Shown piece after piece: positions 47,869-58,607 of a DNA stretch of 64,000 nt (the stretch's first letter is position 1; every line of letters starts with the position of its first letter). The notes beneath the pieces are model-generated. The model worked only from the letters and a program-made list of their open reading frames with translations, was not told the DNA's origin and made no database searches. The DNA lies in NCBI GenBank assembly GCA_023313575.1, contig JAJTTP010000008.1, forward strand, positions 1,116,001-1,180,000, in the 5' to 3' direction. The stretch is from Eutypella sp. D-1 (taxonomy: Eukaryota; Ascomycota; Sordariomycetes; Xylariales; Diatrypaceae). The position numbers were made by a program, and so were the translations under genes.

Positions 47869-48300
47869 TGTTATAACCGGTCGGGTTATTAGGTTTAATA
47901 GGGTTAAATATAATAAGAAAAAATCCCTGATTTAAGTTTTAAAAAAAGAAATAATTATATTAAAATAAGCCATATGCGCTATATAACCAGAAAAGATCGG
48001 TTAAATCGGTAATAATCTTAACGATATTGGATCGTTATATTTAAATATAATTTTAACGATTTAATAATAACCATATATTTTAATATTAAGGATAAAAGAT
48101 ATAAATAATATATAATTATGTTTATTACCTTTTTTTTAAATAATTTTTAAGCTTACCAGCTTATAATATAATTTAATTACTTAAAGCACCTTTTTTTTTA
48201 TTATTACCAGATGTGATTACTTATTGCTTAAAACCTTAGTATTTTTGTTAATATAAACCCTTCGATTAAACTAATAGTTAGGAATAGACCAGCCGTCACA
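47869..48300 (+). repeat. 3' LTR
   Basis: Begins TGTTATAACCGGTCGGG and ends CCAGCCGTCACA, directly followed by the TATAT duplication. It differs from the 5' LTR mostly by C/T and G/A changes, so LTR divergence cannot be used to date insertion. Confidence 0.9.
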
Positions 48301-48477
48301 TATATGCGTTATTAATTAAAAAAAGGCTCCTTATAACATATACGCACTAGCTTTTAAAAGATCATTAAGTTATATACAGCTTATATTATTAGCTTATCCT
48401 TTAAAAAAAGATGGTGTTATTGTTAAATTTATGCTTTAAGCACGGGATATAATAAGCTTATAATCCTTTTAATATTA

Positions 48478-50971
48478 TTTATTAAGTTTTAAGCCACGCA
48501 GGGTTTTAAGCCACTTTATAAGCTTAATATTCCATTTTTTACCATTTTTACCCCACTTTTTTATAAAGTACTTAAACCATTTATTTTACTTTTATTTAAG
48601 TTTATTAAAACCTTTAAAAATTTTAAACTTTTATTTTAAATAAAATTAATAACATTATTATTATTATTATAATTAATTTATAACGTTATATTTAATTAAT
48701 ATTATAATAACTTTATAAATAAATTTAATATTAAACTTTATTTTAAAAATTATTATAACCTTTTTTAATTAATTTTTTTATAATTATAAAATCGCCGCTT
48801 ATGTTTATTTTTAATTATAACTTTTTTATTTATAAAGCTTATATATAAATAGCTTTTAAAATAATTAAAAATAATATTTATTCTTTTTATATAACCGTTT
48901 TAATTTTCGATATTTTTCGATTAACTTTTTAAGCCCGCCGCTGCGATAATAAAAACGCCGTTAAAGATTACGCCGGTTAATAACGGCTTAATCCCGCCGA
49001 AAAAAATATTATCGTAACCGCCGCCTTTTAATTTAACGTATAAAATTAACCGTTAACGATCGAAACTTTTAAAACCTTAATTTATAAAATACTTAATATT
49101 AAAAAAGATTATAATCATTTAAATATAAATTAATATCGTAATCTTTTCGCCCGGCATTTAAAAATAACGTTTAAAAAGGTTAAAAAATTAAATTAATACC
49201 GTAAAAATAATATTAACATAACGATTTTTATAAAATGGTTTATTTTATATAAATTAATCTTTTTAAAATATAAAACAATTATTAAAAACGTTTATAATAT
49301 AAAAAAAAGTTATAAAAAGTATTAAAAATCGTGTAAAAGTTTTAATATTTAAATTAAAAATAATTACATTTATTATTTAACTTAATAATTGTAAATAAGT
49401 TTTTATTATCGAATATATTAAAATTAATAGTTATAACTTTTTACCGTTTATAATTTTTTAAAGTAAAAAAATTTAATATAATTAAATTTATAATACCGTT
49501 AATTTTAAAACCGTTATTTAAATAAACCTTAATAATTAAACCGATACCGATATAACCTTATCGTAATTATAATATTTTAATCGATATATAAAGTTTTAAA
49601 CGCGTAATAAATACCGCTTTTTTATATTTAATAATTATTTAAGCCATATATCGTACGAATTTATTAAATATTATACCGATAATAATATTATTACTTTTTA
49701 TTTACCTTTTTATATTACTTATAAATTATAATTATTTAACGTTAAAATTTTTTTTACTTTATTAAAAAAATATAAAAAAATTATCAGCCGCCGGGCCCTT
49801 TTTAATACCCGTTACGTTAATAACGTTTAATTCTTTTTATATTATTAAAAAACCCGAAAAATAATATTATTAAATATAATTAATGTTTAACATAACGCCG
49901 GGCTCGAGCTTTTTAACTTATTTAAAATAATATATAAATATACCCCTCCCGATATTATAAATACCTTTATTAATTATATTAACCGTATTATTTAAAAAAT
50001 ATTTTATATATACCTTATAACTTAAAATAGCTTATTTTTATTTAATAAATTACTTTAACTAATATAACTTAAAACACCGCTTTTTAAACTGTAACGGCTG
50101 GTTTATTCCTAATTATTAGTTTAATTAAGGGGTTTATATTAATAAAAGTGCTAAGGGTTTTAAATAATAAATAGTTACGTCTGGTGATAATAAAAAAAAA
50201 AGGTGCTTTAAATAATTAAATTATATTATAAGCTAATAGGCTTAAAGATTATTTAAAAAAAAGGTAATAAATATAACTATATATTATTTATATTTTTTTT
50301 TAATATTAAAATATATGGTTATATTAAATCCTTAAATCGTAACGGATTTAATTAATACTTTTAAATCCATGGATTATAACGGATTTATATATGGCTTTTT
50401 TTATAGCTTATTAAATATGGCTGGCTTATGTTTTTATTTTTCCGGCAATACCGTTAATAAATAAAGTTACCAGCCCCCACTTAGCCTAGTCGGGCCATAA
50501 CATAAACCATTAATAAAGGCTTAATAAAAAAAATAAAAAAAATAAAAAACGGGTAATTATTAAAAAAAGCTTTAATAACGTTAAAGTTTTAACGATAAAA
50601 AAATAAAATAAATAAAGCTATTATTATTAAATTAATAAAATAAACGCCGGTAAATATTATATAAATAAATTAAATTTATAAAAATCGTATATAAAATCTT
50701 ATTTTAAAAAGCGGCGGCAATAACGGTAATAATAACAGTAATAATAATAATAACAATAATAATAACGGTAATAATAGCGATAACGATAATAATAACAGTA
50801 CCTTAATAATAATATAAATAATTTTTATTAAAATAAGGTTAAATAAAGGTAAAATAAATGGCTTAAGGCCTTTATAACAGGTGGAGTTAATAGGTAGAAA
50901 AATAGATAAAAAACGGGCTTTTTAAGCCCGGAGGGTGGCCTAAAACCTTACGTGGCCTAAAACCTAGTGAA
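48478..50971. mobile_element. RIP-degenerate terminal-inverted-repeat DNA element
   Basis: The two ends are inverted copies of about 130 bp. The right end reads outward-in as TTCACTAGGTTTTAGGCCACG (with a second GGTTTTAGGCCAC inside), and the left end as TTTATTAAGTTTTAAGCCACG. The differences are mostly C-to-T/G-to-A. Both contain a second shared block near 'catttattttac'. The flanks TAATATTA (48470-48477) and TAACGTTA (50972-50979) could be an 8-bp target duplication, as made by hAT-type elements, with the left copy RIP-altered; since the octamer is palindromic, it could also be the tip of the inverted repeat. The interior is AT-rich and stop-filled, and no transposase motif could be named. 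An inverted solo LTR sits inside it. Confidence 0.65.
50090..50502 (-). repeat. solo LTR, inverted, nested in the TIR element
   Basis: The reverse complement begins TGTTATGGCCCGACTAGG and ends AGGAATAAACCAGCCGTTACA, i.e. an LTR of the same family as the element at 41464. It is flanked by a perfect 5-bp duplication TAAAC (50085-50089 and 50503-50507). This is the product expected from LTR-LTR recombination after an independent insertion in the opposite orientation. Confidence 0.92.
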
Positions 50972-50979
50972 TAACGTTA

Positions 50980-52614
50980 GTCACTTATGACATCGTCCTA
51001 GCGATCGATATGCCTGTGACTGTTAGGAATACGATATAGCCCGCATTACGTAACCATCTCCTACAGGTGTTAAGAACGCACCTACTCATAATCAGCTCCT
51101 TGTTTATTCTAAAGCAGATCTTATGATTTAGGTAAATCTTAATCGCGTTAACCGGTGCACTGGTATTTCGGCCCGCTCCGATCTGTGGATGTGCTGTTCT
51201 AACTAAGGCGGTGTTATGATCGTACCTTATTAGCTGCCCAGTCCCGCCCCTGCATGTAAGGCGCGCGCTATGCAACAATTCGCGGCCGTGCGGTGCCAGG
51301 TATGTCACTGGGGGTACTGACTAGGATTTCAGTCAGTCCGTCTGCTAGTATGCACATCCAACATCTCATTTCGAATCAAAGTTCATCAACGCAGGAGCGG
51401 ATGCTCGGTGGTGCTTGCAAAGACTGCCTTAGGGAGATATACGTCAAGTGATACGCTTGTATCGATAGTCGCCGGGTTGATTATTGGATCTTAAACCAAT
51501 CAACCAATTACCTATGAAGCTGCGATGAGACGGAAGTCCGGAATACCGGTTGACCCGGTCGGTAGCAAGGGTAACGTACGGTACACAAGCGATGTGCGTA
51601 CCCGGTAAGTGCGGATGTAACAGTGTCAATAGTGTCTTACGCAAATGCCTAGATGTAGTTACGTACGGATATCTGGGAATCTGGTATCGACTTACGTCAT
51701 AGCCATGGTGGTAACTTGAAGTCATGTAGATAAAAGAAAATGTACTTCTGGATGCTGACCTGTTTGTAGGCTTATATGGGCAGATAAGATGACCTATAGA
51801 CGCTTCGGAATCTCAAGACAAACCTAACAGGCAAGACAGGAACAGGTCGATACCTACCTGGGTATGTACGTACTTAGGTACCTAAGTATGGTAATATGAT
51901 TTACTTAATGTGTTGCATGTTGCGGATGAATCGATTTAATTGGATGCCTTCATATTTCGTACCTAGCAGCTACCGTACAGGTGTGGTATTAACGTATACA
52001 GAGTGCATGAATCAACCCCGCCTTCCCTCTACCTATGAGAAGCATTATAGAACGTCATTGATGTGTAACACTGCCTAATCTAGACCTACAGCGAGTAATC
52101 TACCTGCCCAGTGGTCTAAAACGATAAAGCTCGACGTACTAACCTCTCCATGAATAGACCTCGGGACCATCCCTCAATGTATCATACTTAAGTATACTTA
52201 ATATCGCCAAGGCCTCACCGAAAAATATAACTGTCCCGGCCGCCTGTCGAATTTCAACGTGTAAAATTGGCCTCAAACAGATGTTTCTTCAGCCCAGTCG
52301 GCGCCACCCGCAGCTTACAGCTTACAGCTTACAGCTTACATCGTACCATCTACAGTGTGCTTCGGGACCCGACTCGTATTGCATTCGCATACCTACCTAA
52401 CCCAATGCACCCAACCAACCTGCCAACCTCGTGTGTCTTCACAACTTGTCTACTAGAAAACATTTAAGAAACTGCTAGCTAAGATAGTTTATATGCCCAA
52501 GGATATATAGAGAGCTATTTTCTAGATCGATATAGACTCTATCCTCACAAGTACCTATCGCAGCATCATACGACTACTATTAACGACCTTCATCGCAAAA
52601 AGTGAAACAGCACC
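50980..52614. other. spacer upstream of the trehalose gene
   Basis: Base composition returns to normal at about 50980. There are only short frames without domains. A four-copy 7-bp tandem repeat lies at 52311-52340 and TACCTAGGTA-type oligomers at about 51855-51890. The last 250 bp should contain the promoter and leader of the trehalose gene. Confidence 0.45.
52311..52340 (+). repeat. tandem repeat of CAGCTTA, four copies
   Basis: Four perfect copies of the heptamer CAGCTTA followed by CA, about 275 bp upstream of the trehalose gene start codon. Slippage is the likely cause; a regulatory role is not indicated. Confidence 0.85.
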
Positions 52615-55600
52615 ATGGCTGATCCTATTGACAATGGGTTTGCCTTCCTCACCACCAAGCGGCAGCGTCGGATGAGCAAGGTCGCAGAGGAACAGGGAAC
52701 TCTTGGTCCACCTTTAACCGTTAGTCCAGTCCCTCTCTTCACGGATAGATTGTGTTACTCGCCAACTGACTTCTTCTAGCCCATCTTTCTTGGCATTGCG
52801 GCAGCTGTCAAAGACGACACTGCATCTGTGGCATTCGCTGCTCATGATCAGACCTACCTGGTTGATTATTTCGTCTCCCATCTACCCTTGGACAAGGACA
52901 AGCCCCAGGACATTGGAGATGTTATTGCCGACTTCGTAGTCCAGAGGGTTCAGGGATATGAGCAGCGCAACCTGGTCAAATTCATGGGCGCTGGCCTTGC
53001 CGCTCGGGTAACCGATATCAGCCCTACCCTCTGCTCCCGGCTATGGCTCGAGGCCGATGTTGTCCCCATTGTTCTTTCGGCAAAGAAGAAGGATCTCTCC
53101 AGTTCGTGGGACGAGAAAGAACTCGATGAGCAAGCCGACTCAATGGCTCGGAAATGCGTCATGTAGGCCAAAACCACTCGCCGCCATCGCCCACTTCCCA
53201 CTAACTGACAAACTAGGAATTTCGGCCCCTCCCTGACTCCCCTCTTGCAAGTCGGATTTCGAGGAGCTGTGATGGTGGATGCCGGGTTCAGAGCACAGAT
53301 CAACCGCGCTGAAGATCACCGAGACCTCACCTGCAGCAAGGAGACCTGGGACTCTCTCATGCATTTTGCAGGGCAGCTGAAGCAAAAAGGCACCAAGATC
53401 GCGTTCTTCAGTGCCACCCCCCAAGGTGGCGGAGTGGCACTGATGAGGCATGCTCTTGTCCGGCTCTGTCGTCTCGTCGGTGTCGACCTATCGTGGTACG
53501 GTGCGTAATGTCGTCACGAGCTATCTCTCTTCTGGTTGTATGGGGAACCCTTTCCTTTGATCCTGTTAGCTAATCAGACAACCCCTTTAATAGTTCCTAA
53601 GCCACGCCCTGGTGTTTTCCGAAGCACGGTAAGTTTTTTGGATGCATTGACACCGCACCTAGCGCTACTGCCTGTCGCGACACGTCGACGAGCCGTATTG
53701 GAAAACCTGCTAACTTCTCGGCCTTGCAGAAAAACATGCACAACATATGTAAGCATATTATGAATCCACGATGATTCGATAGGGTCTTGAAGAGGTGTCG
53801 ACGCTTCTGGATTGGGACCACATGATGCGCTCAGGGCATCTGCGTGCAAAGAACTCGTACTGAGTAGTACTAACCCCTATTTTTATAGTGCAAGGAGTTG
53901 CCAAGCCTGGCCAACGCATCTCTCCAGATGAGAGAGCTATAATCAAGGAGTGGATAAACGAGAACGCCGAGCGGTACTGGCTCTCTAAAGGGGGTCCACT
54001 TCGGCCCGTTGAAGAGGGAGGCGCCGATGTCATCGTGGTATGCCATTTTAGCACCCTTAATCCTCCGACTTTTTGGCATACAGGGCTAATGCTATGCTGA
54101 TCTAGATTGATGATCCTCAAATGCCAGGACTCATTCCTCTGATCAAGAAGCTTACTCCAAACCGACCAGTTCTTTGGTACGTATCGTGTTGTAGCCAGTG
54201 ATACGCAAAAAACCTTTTTGTCTATTACTTTCCTAAAATCTTGAGCCCTATAGTTATCAAACTTTTTGACATAGACACTAACCTAGCTGCAGTACGTACC
54301 TCCTCAGTCGTAGACCAGTACCACGAGTAGGTCCATCGATTGTAAGCGTTAAATGTTAACATGCCGCAGACCGCTCCCACATCCAGATCCGTAGCGATCT
54401 CATAGCCGAGGCTGGCTCACCTCAAGCTGAAGTTTGGGAATTTCTCTGGAATGATATTCAACAGGCGGACTTGTTCATCAGCCATCCCATCCCGAAGTTT
54501 GTCCCCGGCAATGTGCCTCGGGACATGGTAACCTACATGCCAGCTACGACTGACTGGTGCGTTTAACACTTGACTCAACACCAGGCTCACCATGCTTCTC
54601 CTCTGACCCCACTGCAATAGGCTCGACGGCTTGAACAAACCCCTGGACAAATGGATTGCAGCCTACTACGTGAACATCTACAACGCGCAATGCCGAGCCC
54701 GAGAGATGTGAGTCCTCCATGCAGTATCCCATGTGGTTGACCGGTAGACACTGACATCAAATTTCAAGGACCCAACTAGATTTCCAGAGCCGTGCGTCGA
54801 CAACTAGTATTGTATAAGACTGTCGAGCTAACCTCCCGTTAGGAAAGTATATCGTGCAGATAGCTCGCTTCGACCCTGCGAAGGGTATTCCTACGGTTAT
54901 TGATGCGTACGCCGAATTCCGTCGCCTTGCTGAGGCCGCGCAGATCCAAGAGATTCCGCAACTCGTCGTGTAAGTGGTGCTGAGGTCTTACCGTGTATGA
55001 ACTGCTCTGATGAAGATCTAGCGCCGGTAATGGGTCAATTGACGACCCTGATGGGAATGCGGTCTACGACGAGACTCTAGATCAGATCGAGATGCAGTAC
55101 CCCGATCTTGCCAAGGACATTAGTGTCATGCGGCTAGATGCTAATGACCAACTGTTGAACACGTTGATTGCGAATGCCCACGTCGTCCTACAGCTCTCCA
55201 CGAGGGAGGGCTTTGAGGTTAAGGTATCGGAGGCGCTACATGCTGGGCGTCCAGTGATCGCCACGCTCGCTGGCGGAATTCCTATTCAAGTTAAGGACAA
55301 GGAGAACGGTTTCCTGGTTGAACCGGGGGACTATGATGCCGTGGCTCAACACCTGGTGGAGCTGTTCAGGGACGATGAACTATGGAAGCGAATGAGCCAC
55401 GCCGCCAAAACGGGCGTGAGTGACGAAGTCTGCACGGCCGGAAACGCGCTCGCCTGGTTCTACCTCGCTGCGATGTTCTCCGGTGCTGCGGAGAAGGATG
55501 GAAAACCGAGAGGTATTAAGGGGAACGGCCGTTGGGTCAATGACTTGGCTCTTGAAGAAGCTGGCCACCCTTATAAGGAAGGGGAGAATCGTCTCCCACG

Positions 55601-55664
55601 CTGGTTCACGAAGCAGGAAGAGCTGCCTCGCATGATGGACGAGGACATTAGAGTGTCGTCGTAA
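52615..55664 (+). CDS. ccg-9: trehalose synthase/phosphorylase (GT4 family, CCG-9 type)
   Basis: Twelve exons: 52615..52719, 52780..53162, 53217..53500, 53594..53628, 53730..53748, 53889..54037, 54106..54176, 54370..54556, 54621..54707, 54769..54791, 54843..54969 and 55022..55664. Two exons are tiny (19 and 23 nt). The protein (~700 residues) matches the fungal trehalose synthase/retaining trehalose phosphorylase family, e.g. 'FAAHDQTYLVDYF', 'VDAGFRAQINRAEDH', 'IDDPQMPGLIPLIKK', 'RSHIQIRSDL', 'ARFDPAKGIPTVID' and the GT4 E-x7-E motif in 'EGFEVKVSEAL'. The enzyme interconverts trehalose plus phosphate with glucose 1-phosphate and glucose in the cytosol; in Neurospora the gene is clock-controlled. 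All joins keep frame except exon 7 to exon 8: the strong donor GTACGT at 54177 leaves two bases where exon 8 needs one. Either a weaker donor at 54188 is used (adding four residues) or a one-base insertion has broken the gene. Confidence 0.9.
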
Positions 55665-57263
55665 ATAGTCAAGTGATATTTGCGAGGACGGGCCAATTCC
55701 GCGGCGCGGTTCTTTTGATCATCAATAGATGTTTGGTCGGATGGAGAAGTGGAACAGAGAAATTCAGGCTCTAGTTACATAGTCGTCTTTTTTAGTTCCC
55801 GCCGATCACTTGTGTGTATTGCGACATAGCCAATGAAAACTCGTGTTATAGTAATAGGCGAACAGCGGAATGTCACTGACGGCATACGAACTTATAAGCA
55901 AAGGCACGTGCGAATAAACGATACAAATCGTTGGATTTGTGGGGTTTTATGCCTTTAACCATGACAGCATCGTAAGATTCGCGGAGGGTTCTAGCCAGCT
56001 GACTTACCCTTGTAATTAGCCCAGACCAAAAAAAAAAAACTCCATGCTTGATCAGCATCGTGCCACGATAAAGTAATAGAAATGAGGTTAAAAATGGCGA
56101 CGAATTCTTGCATTTCCGCGCAGTTTGGAAAAAGCCCAGCCCGGACCAGTTCAGCTGTCTTACAGCATGCGCGCTCGACGTAGGTATTACCCTAATAGAC
56201 CAAGTTCAATCCAGCCTGCGACCAGGCGCTCGTCGGTCCCAATCTTCCAGAGGAGTCTCTTGGACCAAGAGAACAGACGGCCGATTCACAACTTAGGAGG
56301 CGTTAACTTATCCTATAATCTCAATGATAGATAGACGGGAAGATATATATTAGCGGCATGAGCCGTGCTGCCGCCCCCTTCCCCAGAACTTCCAGCAGCT
56401 CGGTACCTACATGGCCGCATTTTCCTGGATTTGGTGGAGGGGGAGGAGAAGAGGGTCCGGTGGGATAGTTGATGCCAAGGCCGCGGAGAAGGTTATTTGA
56501 ACCCAAACGACTCGGTTGGTCCCGGTGGGACCACGAACCCGACAAGAAAGCTATACGTGTGCCCACGTTTCGTCACTAGTCAGAGCCACATCCGCTATTT
56601 CCGCCTAGCCCGCACTCGCTCCAGACTCGGCTTCGGGAGGTGTGTGTGTGTGTGGGCGTAGTAGTTTATACCGCCTGTCAAATCTGCCATGTCAGCCCTG
56701 AGCCTGACTGACTGAACTTTTTTGACAAGTTCCCGCGCGCAGCCCCCGGTAGCCCGGGTCGCGCGACAGCGCCCGTAGCCCAAACCTGGTCAAGGGCGAG
56801 TAATGTGGTACCATCCAGGGCCCGGGATGCGGCGAAAATATGCCTCTATCACCCTGCTGGGCACGCCGCCGGGCGACGAGATCTGCCATATTCTGGGTCG
56901 CCCTTACTGCTGCTCCCCGCCCGTCGAACCGGGGCGCGGCTTTTGCACGTGGGGTCCCCCCTGATATCCCGAAGGTAGGGTAATAGTAATGGGGAAAACT
57001 CTGATTCGTTCGTCGATAGGGGTCCCTGATACATATATAAAGCATGCGACCTGGCCCCCATCCTGATATGGCTGGGGAGTATGAGAGACAAACAGACCAC
57101 ACAAAAAGTAACAAAGCATAGCCAAGCTACCAGGCAGAGATTAACTCGACCATAACAACTCTCTTATACATATATCCTACATTCCATTTAACGACGGCTT
57201 AGGGACGACAGACGGATCCCCATTGCCACGAGCTTAACACACATAGCTAAACCTTTTCTTCTA
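55665..57263. other. intergenic spacer
   Basis: 3' flank of the trehalose gene, then the upstream region of the flavohaemoglobin gene. A TG run lies near 56641-56653. Frames are short and unrelated. No RNA gene or mobile element was recognised. Confidence 0.45.
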
Positions 57264-58607
57264 ATGTCATATCTGCTGCGAAATTCCACGCGGCTCCTGC
57301 GATCAAGAACGACAACCACTCCCCTGACGACATCTATTACCCGGACCTTCCACCACACCCGTAACACCATGGCACCCGCACTCACACCGGCGCAGGTGGC
57401 GATCGTCAAGTCGACGGCGCCGGCGCTCAAGGAGCACGGCGTGGACATCACGGCGCTGTTCTACAGCAACATGCTCAAGGCGCACCCGGAGCTGAACGAC
57501 ATCTTCAGCGAGGTGAGCCAGACGACGCGGCGGCAGCCGCGGGCCCTGGCGGCGTCCGTGGTCGCGTACGCGACGTACATCGACGACCTGGGCAAGCTTG
57601 GGCCGGCGGTCGAGCGCATCGCGCACAAGCACGTCAGCCTGGGTGTGACGGCGGACCAGTACGCCATCGTGGGCAAGCACCTGATCGAGGCGGTGGCGAC
57701 GGTGCTGGGTCCGGCCGTGACGCCCGAGGTGGCGGAGGCGTGGACGGCGGCGTACGCGCAACTCGCCGACATCTTCATCGTGCGCGAGGGCCAGCTGTAC
57801 GACGGCTTCGCCAAGGACAACTGGACCGGCTGGCGCAAGTTCCGCATCCAGCGCAAGGTCCCCGAGTCCTCGCTCATCACTAGCTTCTACCTCGTCCCCG
57901 AGGACGGCAAGCCCCTACCCCTGCATAAGCCGGGACAGTACATCTCCCTGCACATGGAGATCCCCGAGATGGGCCACCTGCAGCCGCGCCAGTACTCGCT
58001 CAGTGAGGCCCCGCGCAGCGACTACTACCGCCTCAGCATCAAGAAGGAGCTTGGGCGGGAGCCGGGCATTCCGGGCCTGATCTCGAACCGCCTACACGAG
58101 CGATACAACGAGGGCGACATTATCGAGCTGACGCACCCAACGGGCGAGTTCTTTGTGGACCCGGAAGCGACCAAGGACTCGACGAGCCCGCTGGCGCTGA
58201 TCAGTGCCGGTGTCGGCATCACGCCGATGGTATCGATCCTCAACAGCACTGTGGCGGCGGGCTCGAAGCGGCCGGTGGCGTGGGTACACGGGTCACACAA
58301 CTCGGAGGTGCGGGCGTTCTACCCGCACATCCAGGACACGGTGGCGAAGAACCCCAACGTCGACGCGGCGCTCTTCCTCTCGGAGGTCCAGAAGCCCAAG
58401 GAGGTCGCCGGCGTCGACTACCACCACGAGGGCCGCGTCGACCTCGACAAGGTCGGTGCCGACCGTCTCTTCCTCGCCAACCCCGCCGCTGAGTACTACG
58501 TCTGCGGACCCTTCGGCTTCATGACCGACGTCCGGGATTACCTCGTCGGCAAGGGTGTCGACGCATCCCGTGTCCACATGGAGGTCTTCGGCACCGGTGA
58601 CGAGTAA
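57264..58607 (+). CDS. YHB1: flavohaemoglobin (nitric oxide dioxygenase), probably mitochondrial isoform
   Basis: Intron-free, 447 residues. Residues 1-35 form an Arg/Thr/Ser-rich leader without acidic residues, typical of a mitochondrial presequence. The globin domain covers ~37-180: B10-type Tyr67 (in ALFYSNML), a likely E7 Gln91 and the proximal His123 (in AHKHVSLGV). The FAD domain follows (~190-300, 'RQYSLSE' at 242-248), then the NAD(P)H domain (~305-447, 'GVGITPM' at 316-322 and 'CGPFGFM' at 414-420). The enzyme oxidises NO to nitrate with O2 and NAD(P)H, protecting against nitrosative stress. A second ATG (Met36, at 57369) sits in an excellent context (CACCATGG), whereas the first is in a poor one, so a cytosolic form without the leader is plausible. 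The coding region is much more GC-rich than its flanks, normal for a well-expressed gene here. Confidence 0.96.
   Translation: MSYLLRNSTRLLRSRTTTTPLTTSITRTFHHTRNTMAPALTPAQVAIVKSTAPALKEHGVDITALFYSNMLKAHPELNDIFSEVSQTTRRQPRALAASVVAYATYIDDLGKLGPAVERIAHKHVSLGVTADQYAIVGKHLIEAVATVLGPAVTPEVAEAWTAAYAQLADIFIVREGQLYDGFAKDNWTGWRKFRIQRKVPESSLITSFYLVPEDGKPLPLHKPGQYISLHMEIPEMGHLQPRQYSLSEAPRSDYYRLSIKKELGREPGIPGLISNRLHERYNEGDIIELTHPTGEFFVDPEATKDSTSPLALISAGVGITPMVSILNSTVAAGSKRPVAWVHGSHNSEVRAFYPHIQDTVAKNPNVDAALFLSEVQKPKEVAGVDYHHEGRVDLDKVGADRLFLANPAAEYYVCGPFGFMTDVRDYLVGKGVDASRVHMEVFGTGDE

Larger units (their letters stand above)
41464..48300 (+). mobile_element. full-length Ty3/gypsy chromovirus LTR retrotransposon, RIP-mutated
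   Basis: The element is 6837 bp, flanked by the 5-bp duplication TATAT (41459-41463 and 48301-48305). Two LTRs of about 430 bp begin TGTTAT and end in (RIP-altered) CA. A purine-rich tract (taaaaaaggagaaat) precedes the 3' LTR. The interior is extremely AT-rich and full of stops, but its order can be read: reverse transcriptase near 44690-45010, RNase H near 45425, integrase core near 46190-46330, integrase C-terminus at 46853-47116 and a chromodomain-like end to about 47210. RT before integrase places it in Ty3/gypsy, and the chromodomain makes it a chromovirus. CpA and TpG are scarce while CpG survives, the RIP signature. It is inactive. Confidence 0.93.
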
